In this document: positions 44,257-53,220 of the stretch, in pieces
Layout: every line of letters starts with the position of its first letter
How positions within the stretch are numbered: position 1 is the stretch's first letter
Source of the DNA: Alphaproteobacteria bacterium
GTDB taxonomy: Bacteria > Pseudomonadota > Alphaproteobacteria > Sphingomonadales > Kordiimonadaceae
Reading direction: 5' to 3'
Assembly: GCA_006226495.1 (NCBI GenBank)
Contig: SBGU01000052.1
Coordinates: forward strand, 62,001-126,000
Length of the DNA stretch: 64,000 nucleotides
Notes under the pieces: generated by a model
Database searches by the model: none
The model's input: only the letters and a program-made list of their open reading frames with translations
What the model was told of the DNA's origin: nothing
Program-made: the position numbers and the translations under genes

Positions 44257-44754
44257 ATGACCTTCTTCAGCTATCTGCATATCGCCAGCGCGATCATGTC
44301 CTACCTGACCGCCTTCCTGTTGTTCCTGAGCCCGGTGGGGGCCCGACGCCACCGCATGCTGGGCATCGCCTATGCGGTGTCCATGCTGTCAACCGCCCTG
44401 TCGGGCTTCGGCATGTACAACACCGGCGGCTTTTCGGTATTCCATATCTTCTCGGTGGTGACCGTGGTCACCATCGCACGCGGCTGGTGGGCGATCTTCG
44501 CCTTCCGCCGCACCCGCGACCGCACATATCTGATCCACCATTATTTCAACATGGCCTACAGCTTCATGGGCCTCAATCTGGCCGCCATCGCCCAGGCCAC
44601 ACGGCTGATGGACATCAAGAGCTGGAGCGACTATCTGGCCACGGTCGGCGTGTTTTACCTGTTTGCGGTCAGCCTGTCCGTCTATCTGGTGCGCAAGGTA
44701 TTTTACCCGCGTTTCGCCAACTGGTTCGGCCACAAACAGAAAGCGGCGGAATAA
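44257..44754 (+). CDS. DUF2306-like membrane protein
   Basis: A 165-aa protein with four membrane helices (about 5-27, 36-56, 62-85 and 128-150). GARRHRMLGIAYAVSMLSTALSG has the H-x-x-x-G and Y pattern of DUF2306-type proteins. Function unknown. Same direction as the preceding DUF2141 gene, gap 61 nt. Confidence 0.7.
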   Translation: MTFFSYLHIASAIMSYLTAFLLFLSPVGARRHRMLGIAYAVSMLSTALSGFGMYNTGGFSVFHIFSVVTVVTIARGWWAIFAFRRTRDRTYLIHHYFNMAYSFMGLNLAAIAQATRLMDIKSWSDYLATVGVFYLFAVSLSVYLVRKVFYPRFANWFGHKQKAAE

Positions 44755-44801
44755 CCGCCGCTTCATTGGTTTGGACGAGGGGGTTCGGCCTGGGGCCGCA
44801 C

Positions 44802-45689
44802 CTACAGGCTGTCGTAGACAAAGCCGATGAATTTGCTGTTCCAGTCCGCGCCCGCGCTCATCCAGAAGGCATCAACACCCTCAAGCGGGTTTTCAGCCAC
44901 CGTTTCATCAAGCGTCTTGCCCGCAGCCTTCAGGTCGGCAATCCGGTCCCGCACGTCGACCAGCATATCATGATAGCGTTCCAGCCCCGCCCGGTCGGTT
45001 ACCGGGCCATGGCCGGGGATGATGCGGGTCTTGTCGTCGGCGGATGCCAGCACCATTTCGGCAGCGCTGATCACACCGTCGATGTCGCCGCCATTGGGCA
45101 CATCGACAAACGGCAGCCGACCGTTGAAGAAAGTATCGCCCATATGGATGACATTCGAACCCTTGAACCAGATGATGGCATCGCCGTCCGTGTGGGCATT
45201 GTCGATATGGATGGCGCGCACTTCTTCGCCGTTCAGGAAAAAGGAAATCTGGTCATTGAAGGTGATCACGGGCAGCGCCTTGCCGGCCTTGGGCGGCGTG
45301 CGCATGTTGAAGGCCTTCACGAAAGACCCTTTCGAAAGCCTGAGGCGCACATTGTCATGCGCCACCAGGACCGCGCCGGCGTTCCCCATATTTTCATTGC
45401 CGCCCGTATGGTCTTCATGGAAATGGGTGCTGATCACATAGCGGATCGGCTCCGTGGATACACCCTGGATCGCGCTGATGATACGTTCGGTCAGCGGTGC
45501 ATACTGGTCGTCGACCAGAAACACACCGTCCGCGCCCGCCGATATGCCGATATTGCCGCCGGCGCCAAACAGTACCGACACCGACCCGGCTACGGGTTCG
45601 GTTTTCACCTCGACCTTGTCCCAGTCCTGTGCCATGGCCGCGCCGCTTGCCAACAGCCCTGCCAGTGTCGCGATTGCCAGTTTTTTCAT
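44802..45689 (-). CDS. Secreted MBL-fold metallo-hydrolase
   Basis: A 295-aa protein with a signal peptide (ending AAMAQ, about residue 21) and the metallo-beta-lactamase fold. The metal motif is HFHEDHTGG, with further ligand regions NAHTDGDA, MGDTFFNG and IPGHGPV. The layout resembles the quinoprotein-relay/SoxH-type group rather than true lactamases. The substrate is unknown. It is divergent from the Ddl-like gene. Confidence 0.88.
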   Translation of the reverse strand: MKKLAIATLAGLLASGAAMAQDWDKVEVKTEPVAGSVSVLFGAGGNIGISAGADGVFLVDDQYAPLTERIISAIQGVSTEPIRYVISTHFHEDHTGGNENMGNAGAVLVAHDNVRLRLSKGSFVKAFNMRTPPKAGKALPVITFNDQISFFLNGEEVRAIHIDNAHTDGDAIIWFKGSNVIHMGDTFFNGRLPFVDVPNGGDIDGVISAAEMVLASADDKTRIIPGHGPVTDRAGLERYHDMLVDVRDRIADLKAAGKTLDETVAENPLEGVDAFWMSAGADWNSKFIGFVYDSL

Positions 45690-45917
45690 GTGCGCCCCCT
45701 TCAGATCGGAATGTCAGCCCCATAGCTCCGGCACGACTTTAGCGCAGTTGCGGCCCGGATCAAATGACAAGCCGGTTACCGGCACAGTCGAATAGCGCCG
45801 CCACGCCCTGAAAGCGCCATGCTTTTGGATTTTGCTCTATTTGGCTTTGCCGTTTGGCCGTGAATTGGCTACATGAAGAAAACCGCCTGTCGAGGGCACA
45901 GCAAACAAGGGGGAACC

Positions 45918-47147
45918 ATGGCCGACAAGCAGGTCATCGCCGTCATTTTCGGGGGAAGAAGCGTCGAGCATGATGTGAGTGTGCTGAGCGGCCTGCAGTT
46001 CCTGGAGGCCCTCGATCCCGTGCGCTTCGAAGGCCTGCCCGTTTATGTCGACCCCCTCGGCCAATGGTGGACCGGCGACGCGCTCAAGAAACGCAGCCGC
46101 TACCCGCTGGACGACGAACAGAACAAGGACCTGATGCAGGTCAGCCTCGACCTCGCGACCCCGGCGGCGGGCCGGCCGCGCCTTGTCGGACACCAGAAGG
46201 GCCTGATGGGCGACAAGCGCATCCACCTGCCCTTCGACCTGATGGTGCCGGCGATCCATGGCTCGAACGGCGAAGACGGCACCTTGCAGGGCCTCCTGGA
46301 TTTTGCCGGTGTGCCCTATGCCGGCTGCCGCACTTTGGGGGCCGCCGCCACCATGAACAAGGTTTTCACCAAATCGGTCGCCCGCGCACACGGTATCAAG
46401 GTGCTGCCGGAGTTGACCCTCAAGCGCCCGGGCCGTGGCCAGTTCATCGACCCCGAAAAGCTGGCAGCCGAACTGGATGCGGCCTTTGGTGCCACATACG
46501 GTTTCCCCTATATCGTCAAGCCCGCAAACCTGGGCTCCAGCGTCGGGGTCGGCAAAGCCGGCGATATGGACGGCCTGGTGGCAGCACTCATGACCGCCTT
46601 CCGGCTGGACAGCGAGGTGATTGTCGAACCCTTCGTGCCGAACCTGACCGAATATAATATCGCCGTACGCCGCAAGTCTGACGGTGTGGTCGCCACTTCG
46701 GCCATCGAACGGCCGCTCAGGAACGCCGAACTCCTGGACTTCAAAAACAAATATCTGGCTGGCGGCACGCCCGGCGGCCCCAAGCTGGACAGTGGCCCCA
46801 GCGAAGGCATGGCATCGCTGAACCGGGTGTTGAACCCGGACGAGCTGTCGGCGGAACAGGAAAGCTTCATCCGCGGCAGCGCCAGCGGCATTTTTGAACG
46901 CCTGGCGCTCGCCGGCAGCGTGCGGGTCGATTTCCTGTGCGACAGCGAAACCGGCGAGCTTTGGCTCAATGAAGTCAATACCATTCCGGGCTCCTTCGCC
47001 TATTTCCTGTGGGAAGCGGCGGCAGAGCCCATCAGCTTCCTTGGCCTCACGAGCGCCATCATCGACGAAGGTTTCCGCCTGTCCGGCGAACGGCTGGGCG
47101 CGACCGATGCAGGCGCGGGCGGCGCGACCATCTTCCGCCGGGGCTGA
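45918..47147 (+). CDS. ATP-grasp ligase of the D-alanine-D-alanine ligase family
   Basis: A 409-aa ATP-grasp enzyme. Ddl motifs are present: SVEHDVSVLSG (first-substrate Glu17), YIVKPANLGSSVGVG (phosphate loop and Ser), KYLAGG (the Lys-Tyr seen in D-Ala-D-Ala rather than D-Ala-D-Lac enzymes) and NEVNTIPG (Mg-binding Glu and Asn). It is longer than typical Ddl (about 306-370) and lies outside any dcw cluster, upstream of a hydrolase and a membrane MurF-like gene. It may be the cell's Ddl, or a second ligase for a special dipeptide. ATG 45918 follows AAGGGGGAA. A longer frame from 45873 lacks a ribosome site. Confidence 0.88.
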   Translation: MADKQVIAVIFGGRSVEHDVSVLSGLQFLEALDPVRFEGLPVYVDPLGQWWTGDALKKRSRYPLDDEQNKDLMQVSLDLATPAAGRPRLVGHQKGLMGDKRIHLPFDLMVPAIHGSNGEDGTLQGLLDFAGVPYAGCRTLGAAATMNKVFTKSVARAHGIKVLPELTLKRPGRGQFIDPEKLAAELDAAFGATYGFPYIVKPANLGSSVGVGKAGDMDGLVAALMTAFRLDSEVIVEPFVPNLTEYNIAVRRKSDGVVATSAIERPLRNAELLDFKNKYLAGGTPGGPKLDSGPSEGMASLNRVLNPDELSAEQESFIRGSASGIFERLALAGSVRVDFLCDSETGELWLNEVNTIPGSFAYFLWEAAAEPISFLGLTSAIIDEGFRLSGERLGATDAGAGGATIFRRG

Positions 47148-47150
47148 GGC

Positions 47151-47930
47151 ATGGCGGACGCGGGCGGCAGCATGACAGAACCCTGGCACCAGGAAACGTT
47201 TGGCGGCGGCGAGCCCGTCTTTGTCTGGCTGCACGGCTGGGGCCAGACCGGGGCCTCGATGGCCCGCCTGGCGCAACTGTTCAGCGCCCATGGCCGGCAT
47301 GTGATCTATGACCTGCCCGGTTTTGGCCAGACAGCGATGCTGGCCGAAGGCGCCGGCACCGAAGATTATGCCGATGCGCTGGCGGCCAAGATGGCCTCAG
47401 CCGGCATCGGGCCCGCCATCATTGTCGGCCACAGCTTCGGCGGTCGCATGGCCGTGCAGATGGCGGCACGCCATCCGGACCGGGTGAAAGCCTGTATCAT
47501 CATCGCGGGCGCCGGGCTGAAGCGCCGGCGTTCGCTGGCCTTCAAGCTGCGCGCTATGGCACTGCGCACGCTCGGTCGTCTGGCACGACTTTCGGACCGG
47601 CTGTTCGGCACCCGCTTCCGGGATGCCTATGTGGCGCGCTTCGGCAGCGCCGATTATAAAAACGCCGGGGCACTCAGGGCCACCTTCGTGCGCGCCGTCA
47701 ACGAAAACCTGGTGGCCGAAGCCAAGGCCGGGCGCGCGCCAACCCTTCTCCTCTACGGGTCCGACGATACCGAAACCCCGCCCGAGATCGGCCGCCGTTA
47801 TGAACACCTGATCCCGATTGCGCGCTTTGTCGAGATGCCCGGATTCGGCCATCTGGATATCCTGAGCCGCGGCGCCTACCAGTGCGAGGCGCAGATCCGC
47901 GCCTTCCTCAAGGACCTTGCCGATGCCTGA
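47151..47930 (+). CDS. Alpha/beta hydrolase between Ddl-like and MurF-like genes
   Basis: A 259-aa serine hydrolase: oxyanion HGWGQTG, nucleophile GHSFGG (Ser95), Asp in LYGSDDTETPPE and His in PGFGHLD. The middle (about 115-165) is a basic, helix-rich cap. It starts 3 nt after the Ddl-like gene and overlaps the MurF-like gene by 8 nt, so the three are translated together. It may act as a thioesterase, peptidase or esterase on the product of its neighbours; the substrate cannot be read. Confidence 0.85.
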   Translation: MADAGGSMTEPWHQETFGGGEPVFVWLHGWGQTGASMARLAQLFSAHGRHVIYDLPGFGQTAMLAEGAGTEDYADALAAKMASAGIGPAIIVGHSFGGRMAVQMAARHPDRVKACIIIAGAGLKRRRSLAFKLRAMALRTLGRLARLSDRLFGTRFRDAYVARFGSADYKNAGALRATFVRAVNENLVAEAKAGRAPTLLLYGSDDTETPPEIGRRYEHLIPIARFVEMPGFGHLDILSRGAYQCEAQIRAFLKDLADA

Positions 47931-49653
47931 CCTGCCCTTCCATCCCGTCGTGCTGGCGCTTGGTGTGCCCCTGATTGTCTGGTTCGCGCTCGAACGCGGG
48001 CTGGCGCTGATGAAATTTTTCCAGCAGGAAGAATATGACGGCGTGCGTTTTGTCGCCTGGCTGAAGGACAATGCTGCCGTCGACCGGCGCGCGAGCCTGT
48101 GGCTTTTGGCAGCCGCCCTTCTGGGCACAATTTCGCAGACATTGCTGGCAAATGCGGTCGGCGTGGTCCTGAACAGTATCGGCTATCTGGTCTGGCCCAT
48201 GCTGGTGCTGGCCTTTGTGCATGGCGCCCTGCGTTCACGCAGCCAGCGGGGCGGCAGCAAAAAGCCGCTGGTGCTGACCGACCGGGTGAAACGCATCCTG
48301 ATGGTCTATATGGGCCTGGCAGTGGGCGCCCTTGTTGTGTGCCTTATCCTCGCAGGCCTGGCGCCGCGCGGGCACCAGTATGGCCTGCAGCTTGACGTCA
48401 ATGACATCCGCTGGCTGAGCCTGAGCTACGACTGGCGCGTGGTGGTGATCTCGCTGTTGCTGATCGCGTTCGCACAGAGCCTGCCGTTCCTGCTGGTCGC
48501 CGCCAACAAGCTGCTGGAGCCCGCCGAAGAACGGGTCAAAGCCCGCTTCCGCGCCGAAGCCATCGAAAAATTCACCAAACTGCAGCCGAAGGTGATCGCC
48601 ATCACCGGCTCGTTCGGCAAGACATCCACGAAACATATCCTGCAACATATCCTGTCAAGCGCCGCGCCGACGCTCGCGACCCCCGGCAGCGTGAATACCG
48701 ACATGGGCATCACCCGGGTGATCCGCGAACAACTGACGCCCGAGCACCAGTTTTTCATCGTCGAGATGGGCGCCTATGGCCCCGGCTCGATCGCGCGCCT
48801 GTGCCGGCTGACGCCGCCGGATGTCGGCCTGATCACCGCCGTGGGTGCCGCGCACTATGAGCGGTTCAAGACCCTGGAAACCGTTGCCCGCGCCAAGTTC
48901 GAACTGGCCGAAGCCACCTTCGCGCGCGGCGGCGAAGTGGTGGTGAACCCGGACGGCATCGCGCCGGACCTGCTGGCCGAACGCCAGGCCGCCGTGCCCG
49001 GTCGTTATATCAGTGCCGGCACCACCGGCGATATCCGGCTTGCCGACAGCCGGATGACCGCCGACGGACTGGTGCTGACGGTCAAGGACGGCGACGAAGA
49101 CCATATCCTGAAAGCGCCGCTTTATGGCCGCCACCAGGCCGGCAATATCGTGCAGGCCGCCGCCGCCGCCCGCGCCATCGGCCTGCCATGGGCCGCGATC
49201 AAGGGCGCGCTGGCCTCGATGCCGCAAATCCGGCACCGGCTGGAGGTAACCCGTGCGACCGGTTCGCCCACCATCGTGAACGATGCCTATAATTCGAACC
49301 CGGTCGGTTTTGCCGCTGCGCTGGAATGCCTGGATGTGCTGGTGGAACCGGGCGGGCGCCGCATTCTGGTGACCCCCGGCATGGTTGAACTGGGGGCGCG
49401 CCACGACAGCGACCATGCGACCCTGGGGGCGCTGGCCGCCAAACACTGCGATATCGTGCTGGTGGTCACGCCCGACCGTATCCCGACCTTCCTGTCGGGG
49501 CTGGCCGCCACCAACGACGGCAGCACCACGGTCATGACCTATGCCACGCAGGCAGAGGCCGAAGCCTGGGTGAAAGCCAACTGGCGCGCCGGCGATGCGG
49601 TGCTGTTCGAAAACAACCTGCCCGACCTTTACGAAGCCAAAGTCAGCTTCTGA
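47923..49653 (+). CDS. Membrane-fused MurF-like Mur ligase
   Basis: A 576-aa protein. Residues 1 to about 200 hold five hydrophobic segments (about 7-25, 59-80, 84-101, 124-147, 172-194) and the motif FFQQEEYD (32-39). Residues from about 220 are MurF-like: P-loop GSFGKTST (229-236), EMGAYGPGSIARL, NDAYNSNP and a C-terminal domain with TPGMVELG. The soluble MurF domain that binds UDP-MurNAc is replaced by the membrane region, so the substrate is probably membrane-bound or otherwise different. I recall uncharacterised Mur ligases with the same membrane start. ATG 47923 overlaps the hydrolase stop; a TTG at 47917 is less likely. Confidence 0.85.
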   Translation: MPDLPFHPVVLALGVPLIVWFALERGLALMKFFQQEEYDGVRFVAWLKDNAAVDRRASLWLLAAALLGTISQTLLANAVGVVLNSIGYLVWPMLVLAFVHGALRSRSQRGGSKKPLVLTDRVKRILMVYMGLAVGALVVCLILAGLAPRGHQYGLQLDVNDIRWLSLSYDWRVVVISLLLIAFAQSLPFLLVAANKLLEPAEERVKARFRAEAIEKFTKLQPKVIAITGSFGKTSTKHILQHILSSAAPTLATPGSVNTDMGITRVIREQLTPEHQFFIVEMGAYGPGSIARLCRLTPPDVGLITAVGAAHYERFKTLETVARAKFELAEATFARGGEVVVNPDGIAPDLLAERQAAVPGRYISAGTTGDIRLADSRMTADGLVLTVKDGDEDHILKAPLYGRHQAGNIVQAAAAARAIGLPWAAIKGALASMPQIRHRLEVTRATGSPTIVNDAYNSNPVGFAAALECLDVLVEPGGRRILVTPGMVELGARHDSDHATLGALAAKHCDIVLVVTPDRIPTFLSGLAATNDGSTTVMTYATQAEAEAWVKANWRAGDAVLFENNLPDLYEAKVSF

Positions 49654-49660
49654 GGCCGGC

Positions 49661-50509
49661 CTATTCGCCGGCTTTGTCCTCAGGCTTGTCTTCGGCCTTC
49701 AGGTCCAGCTTTTCGAGATTGTCGCGGGCGGCATCGGCATCCGGCCCGGTTTCGGTGATCAACAGCACCTTCAGCCAGGCCTTGCGTGCGTCCTCGATAT
49801 TGCCGAGCGCATGGTTCAGGTTGCCAAGCTCGAGATAGGCGGACGGCTCGTCCGGGAAGGCTTCCATATAAGCCTGAAGCGCGGCGGACGCTTCGGCATA
49901 CTGGCCGACACCGCGCGCGGCAGATGCCACCAGCACCAGGATATCCTTGCGACCGGGATCTTCCGCCAGGACCTTCTTCAGGTCTGAAAGCGCCATGGTG
50001 AAATCCTGGTCGGCAGCGGCAACACGCGCCCGGTCGATCAACAGTTCACGTTCCTGGGCCGAGCCCGTGGGCACCACGGCAAGCGCGAGCATGATCGCAT
50101 CTTCGGCCCGGATGGTTTCACCCGCCATCAGCCAGGCATTGGCCGCCTGGTCATACATGTCGGCCAGCATGGGTGCGTCGGCCACCAGGCGCTTGTCGCC
50201 CTTGACCGGCATGCCCTTGCCCACCCGCATGTCTTCGGCGATCTTCACCAGCCGTATGGCGGCTTCGGCATATTCGCCCATATGGTAAAGCCCCAAAGCC
50301 TCGCAGTGGCGCGCGGGCACACCGCCGCCTTGGCCCTGCCAGACAAGGGCCATGTTGATGCCCTTGTCCGGCGCGCGTTCGGCCAGGTCGATGCAATCGC
50401 TGTAGCGTTTTTCGTCGGCCTGCAGGCTGTCGTCCGCGGCCCGGGTGGGCCCGGCCAACAGGGCGCTGGCAACAAGGGCAAAAACCGGTATGGTAACAAG
50501 CGTTTTCAT
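49661..50509 (-). CDS. Secreted tetratricopeptide-repeat protein
   Basis: A 282-aa protein with a signal peptide (MKTLVTIPVFALVASALLAG, cut near AGPTRAA) and TPR-like helices, clearest around residues 170-265 (DFTMALSDLKKVLAEDPGRK, then PSAYLELGNLNHALGNIEDA). The end is acidic and lysine-rich. TPRs mediate protein contacts; the partner is unknown. Stops are convergent with the MurF-like gene, 7 nt apart. I start at ATG 50509; the longer frame to 50545 has no ribosome site. Confidence 0.82.
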   Translation of the reverse strand: MKTLVTIPVFALVASALLAGPTRAADDSLQADEKRYSDCIDLAERAPDKGINMALVWQGQGGGVPARHCEALGLYHMGEYAEAAIRLVKIAEDMRVGKGMPVKGDKRLVADAPMLADMYDQAANAWLMAGETIRAEDAIMLALAVVPTGSAQERELLIDRARVAAADQDFTMALSDLKKVLAEDPGRKDILVLVASAARGVGQYAEASAALQAYMEAFPDEPSAYLELGNLNHALGNIEDARKAWLKVLLITETGPDADAARDNLEKLDLKAEDKPEDKAGE

Positions 50510-50562
50510 GGCCGCGACACTGAACAAAGCCCGTGGCAAATTCAAGGCAGATTCGACTGATT

Positions 50563-51450
50563 ATGACTGATTTCCCCCCGCACCTGATGGTTTTTGGACC
50601 CGGCTACAGCGCCAGCGCGATCCTGCAACAGGCATTGGCTGCAAACTGGCGGGTAACGGCGACATCAAGGCGGCCGGAAACCAGTGAGCAACTGGCACAG
50701 ATGGGTGTTCATGCCGTTGATGGCACCAGCCCCGAAGCCTTCGAAGCCGCGGTGCAGGGCCTGCCACCGGTCACCCATGTGCTGACCAGCGTGGCGCCGG
50801 GGCCGGGCGGCGACCCGATCCTGGCGCTGGCAGAAGGTTGGCTTGAACAACAAAAGACCATCAACTGGATCGGCTATCTGTCCAGCACCAATGTTTATGG
50901 CGACCGGGATGGCGGCTGGGTTGACGAGGATACGGCGCCCGACCCCGGCCTTGAACGCGGCCAGCGCCGGGTCGAGGCCGAAGGAGCCTGGCGCCGGCTG
51001 GCCGACCGGCTGGGTGCCGACCTGCATATTTTCCGCCTGGCGGGCATTTATGGCCCGGGCCGCAATGCGATCCGCAGCGTGCTGGACGGCAAGGCAAGGC
51101 GCATCGTCAAGCCGGGGCAGGTGTTCAGCCGCATCCATGTTGCCGATATCGCGGGTGCGGTATGGCTGGCGATGAATTCCGGCCTGCCGTCCGAAATATT
51201 CAACATGGCCGACAATGAACCGGCACCACCCGGTGAGGTGATCGACTATGCGGCGCGGCTTCTGGGGGTCGAACCGCCGGCAGAGGAAGATTTCGAGACA
51301 GCGGACCTGAGCCCGATGGCGCGCAGCTTTTACCTTGAAAGCAAGCGGGTGCGGAACGGACGGGTGAAAATCCTGCTGGGCTATCGCTTCCGTTATCCGG
51401 ACTATAAAATGGCGCTGCAGGAACTGTTGCCCCTTGAGACCGGCGCCTGA
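50563..51450 (+). CDS. NAD(P)-binding SDR protein (YeeZ-like)
   Basis: A 295-aa atypical short-chain dehydrogenase/epimerase with the GPGYSASAIL nucleotide-binding turn of the YeeZ group and STNVYGD, then IYGPGRNAI further on. The YxxxK catalytic pair is not clear, as in other YeeZ proteins. Substrate unknown. ATG 50563 is chosen; a GTG at 50533 would add 10 residues. Confidence 0.85.
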   Translation: MTDFPPHLMVFGPGYSASAILQQALAANWRVTATSRRPETSEQLAQMGVHAVDGTSPEAFEAAVQGLPPVTHVLTSVAPGPGGDPILALAEGWLEQQKTINWIGYLSSTNVYGDRDGGWVDEDTAPDPGLERGQRRVEAEGAWRRLADRLGADLHIFRLAGIYGPGRNAIRSVLDGKARRIVKPGQVFSRIHVADIAGAVWLAMNSGLPSEIFNMADNEPAPPGEVIDYAARLLGVEPPAEEDFETADLSPMARSFYLESKRVRNGRVKILLGYRFRYPDYKMALQELLPLETGA

Positions 51451-51458
51451 GGCTCAGA

Positions 51459-51484
51459 CCAAAGTATCAGGCCAAAGTATCAGG
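51459..51484. repeat. Exact 13-bp tandem duplication
   Basis: CCAAAGTATCAGG occurs twice, back to back, at 51459-51471 and 51472-51484. The second copy covers the stop codon of the universal stress protein gene on the minus strand. Since the extra copy lies past the stop, the protein is unaffected. Confidence 0.85.
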
Positions 51485-51986
51485 CGAGCGCATCCACCTG
51501 TTCATAGGTCATGTTGCCGGGGATCAGGATCAGGGGGCATGGCAGGTTGGCTGCCAATGTGTGGGTGAAATAGTCGACAAGCGGCCCGGGGCCACCGTCG
51601 GCACCGGCGCCCAGCACCAGGCCGAACACATCCGGCTGGCTTTCAATGAATTTGAGGAGCTGTTCGCGCGGTTCGCCTTCCATGATGGCGATATCGGGCG
51701 TGACGCCGCTGTAGGCATGCAGGCGTTCGGCCATTTCGTCCAACAGCGCATGGGCTTCGTCATAGGCTTCTTCGCGCATGCGGTCGGCCACCGCCATCCA
51801 GTGCTGGAATTCACCCGGGCGAATGCAATGGAACAGGATCAGGCCGCCGCCGGTGATGTGCGAGGCGCGTGCCGCGGCAAAGCGGATCGCCACCTTGGAT
51901 TCGGGCGAACCATCGACCACCACCACAAGCTTGCGGCGCCGTTTCGGGATTGGCCGGATAGGCCCATGAATTTCTTCGGTCACCAT
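51480..51986 (-). CDS. Universal stress protein family (UspA-like)
   Basis: A 168-aa single Usp domain: KLVVVVDGSPESKVAIRFA at the start of the fold and the ATP-loop-like LVLGAGADGGPGPLVDYFTH (variant of G-x2-G-x9-G). The GxxG spacing suggests nucleotide binding, but not certainly. ATG 51986 follows AGGGA; the frame is open to 52151 without a ribosome site. Role in stress survival is inferred from the family. Confidence 0.88.
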   Translation of the reverse strand: MVTEEIHGPIRPIPKRRRKLVVVVDGSPESKVAIRFAAARASHITGGGLILFHCIRPGEFQHWMAVADRMREEAYDEAHALLDEMAERLHAYSGVTPDIAIMEGEPREQLLKFIESQPDVFGLVLGAGADGGPGPLVDYFTHTLAANLPCPLILIPGNMTYEQVDALA

Positions 51987-52044
51987 ATCTCTGTCCCTTG
52001 TTCTGGCCATAGGGTGACAGCAGAGCGAAAGGCTGGCAAGAGGC

Positions 52045-53067
52045 TTATTTCTGCAGGATGCTGGCGACCTCGCGCAGTTGGGTGCGGGCGCGCAACAGGT
52101 AAAAACCCTGTGTCGACAAGTGGTTGGCAAGAATACCGTCGCGCGCGCCATTGGTGACCATCAGGGGATCAAGCTGGGCGGCGGCGCTCAGGGACTTCAG
52201 GAGCTCGTCATAGAGCTGGGCCAGTTCACGGTCTTCGATCACCTTGGCATAGTCGGCGCGAAGGGCGGTCAGGATCACCGTATAGGCATAGACCTGGCCC
52301 TTGACCTGATAAAACAGGTCGTCGGCACCAAAATCGGGCAGCACACCACCGGCGTTTTCACCAATGTAACGCTCAAGCGCCGCGGACGATGCACCAAGGT
52401 CAAGCGCGATCCGGTCGATGGTGGCCAAAAGATTGTCCGAGCGGCGTTCAAACACCGCATTGCCGGCGGCAAGGCGCGCATTGTAGGCATCGAGCGAACG
52501 GGCCGCTTCGCGGTAATAGGAATCGGAGGTCCGGGTCGGCATCATCGAGGTCGAGAAATCGATCAACCAGCGGTCCGGCTCCTTCGAAAGGTTGCCAGCG
52601 GCGGATTCAAGGTCCGGGTCCACGGAGCTGGAGCCCCGCGTGCGGCCGATCTGGTCCCGAAGCTCGAAGGTAAAACGTGAAACGGCGCCGATGATGCCCT
52701 TCTGGTAGTTGGGCGTATTATCGAGCCACCAGCCCGGCATGAAGGCAGGGTCGTTTGCGGTCCAGGCATGGAGCACGGTTTCGCGTTTCACCAGATAAGC
52801 GATATCCGCCACGGTGCGCGAGCCGGCATTAGGGCCCGGAACCTCAAGCGGCAGGCGGTCGTCGACCCTGTGGGTCAGCGGCATGCCGATCAGGATATAA
52901 AGGATGAAGATGCCGGGCACGGCCAGCGCCACCTTGCGCCAGGTCGGGCCGGAAATGGAGGCGAGCCAGCCGGTGAACCAGCGCCACAGGCGGCCAAAGG
53001 CACGACCGATCGCACCCCTGAGGCGCGCCAGTTGCTCCCTGATCCATAACCAGATTTCCCCTGCCAT
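52045..53067 (-). CDS. DUF2333 family membrane-anchored protein
   Basis: A 340-aa protein with a basic, tryptophan-rich N-terminus, one transmembrane helix (about 45-66; VALAVPGIFILYILIG) and a large helical domain predicted in the periplasm. The WWLDNTPNYQKGIIGAVSRF stretch and the LSTQGFYLLRARTQLREV ending are DUF2333 hallmarks. No function is known. ATG 53067 has GGAGG 8 nt upstream. Confidence 0.85.
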   Translation of the reverse strand: MAGEIWLWIREQLARLRGAIGRAFGRLWRWFTGWLASISGPTWRKVALAVPGIFILYILIGMPLTHRVDDRLPLEVPGPNAGSRTVADIAYLVKRETVLHAWTANDPAFMPGWWLDNTPNYQKGIIGAVSRFTFELRDQIGRTRGSSSVDPDLESAAGNLSKEPDRWLIDFSTSMMPTRTSDSYYREAARSLDAYNARLAAGNAVFERRSDNLLATIDRIALDLGASSAALERYIGENAGGVLPDFGADDLFYQVKGQVYAYTVILTALRADYAKVIEDRELAQLYDELLKSLSAAAQLDPLMVTNGARDGILANHLSTQGFYLLRARTQLREVASILQK

Positions 53068-53220
53068 GGCTTTGCCTCCTGCGCTTGCCCTTAATGTCGT
53101 CATTTAATTGCGCCAAAACAAGGGCATAGTGTAATTATTTGGCGGCAGTGCGCCTTGTTCATGATCCGTTCAGCATGCGAACAGGACACTGGAAGACCAT
53201 TGGTCCGGAAAGGGACAACC

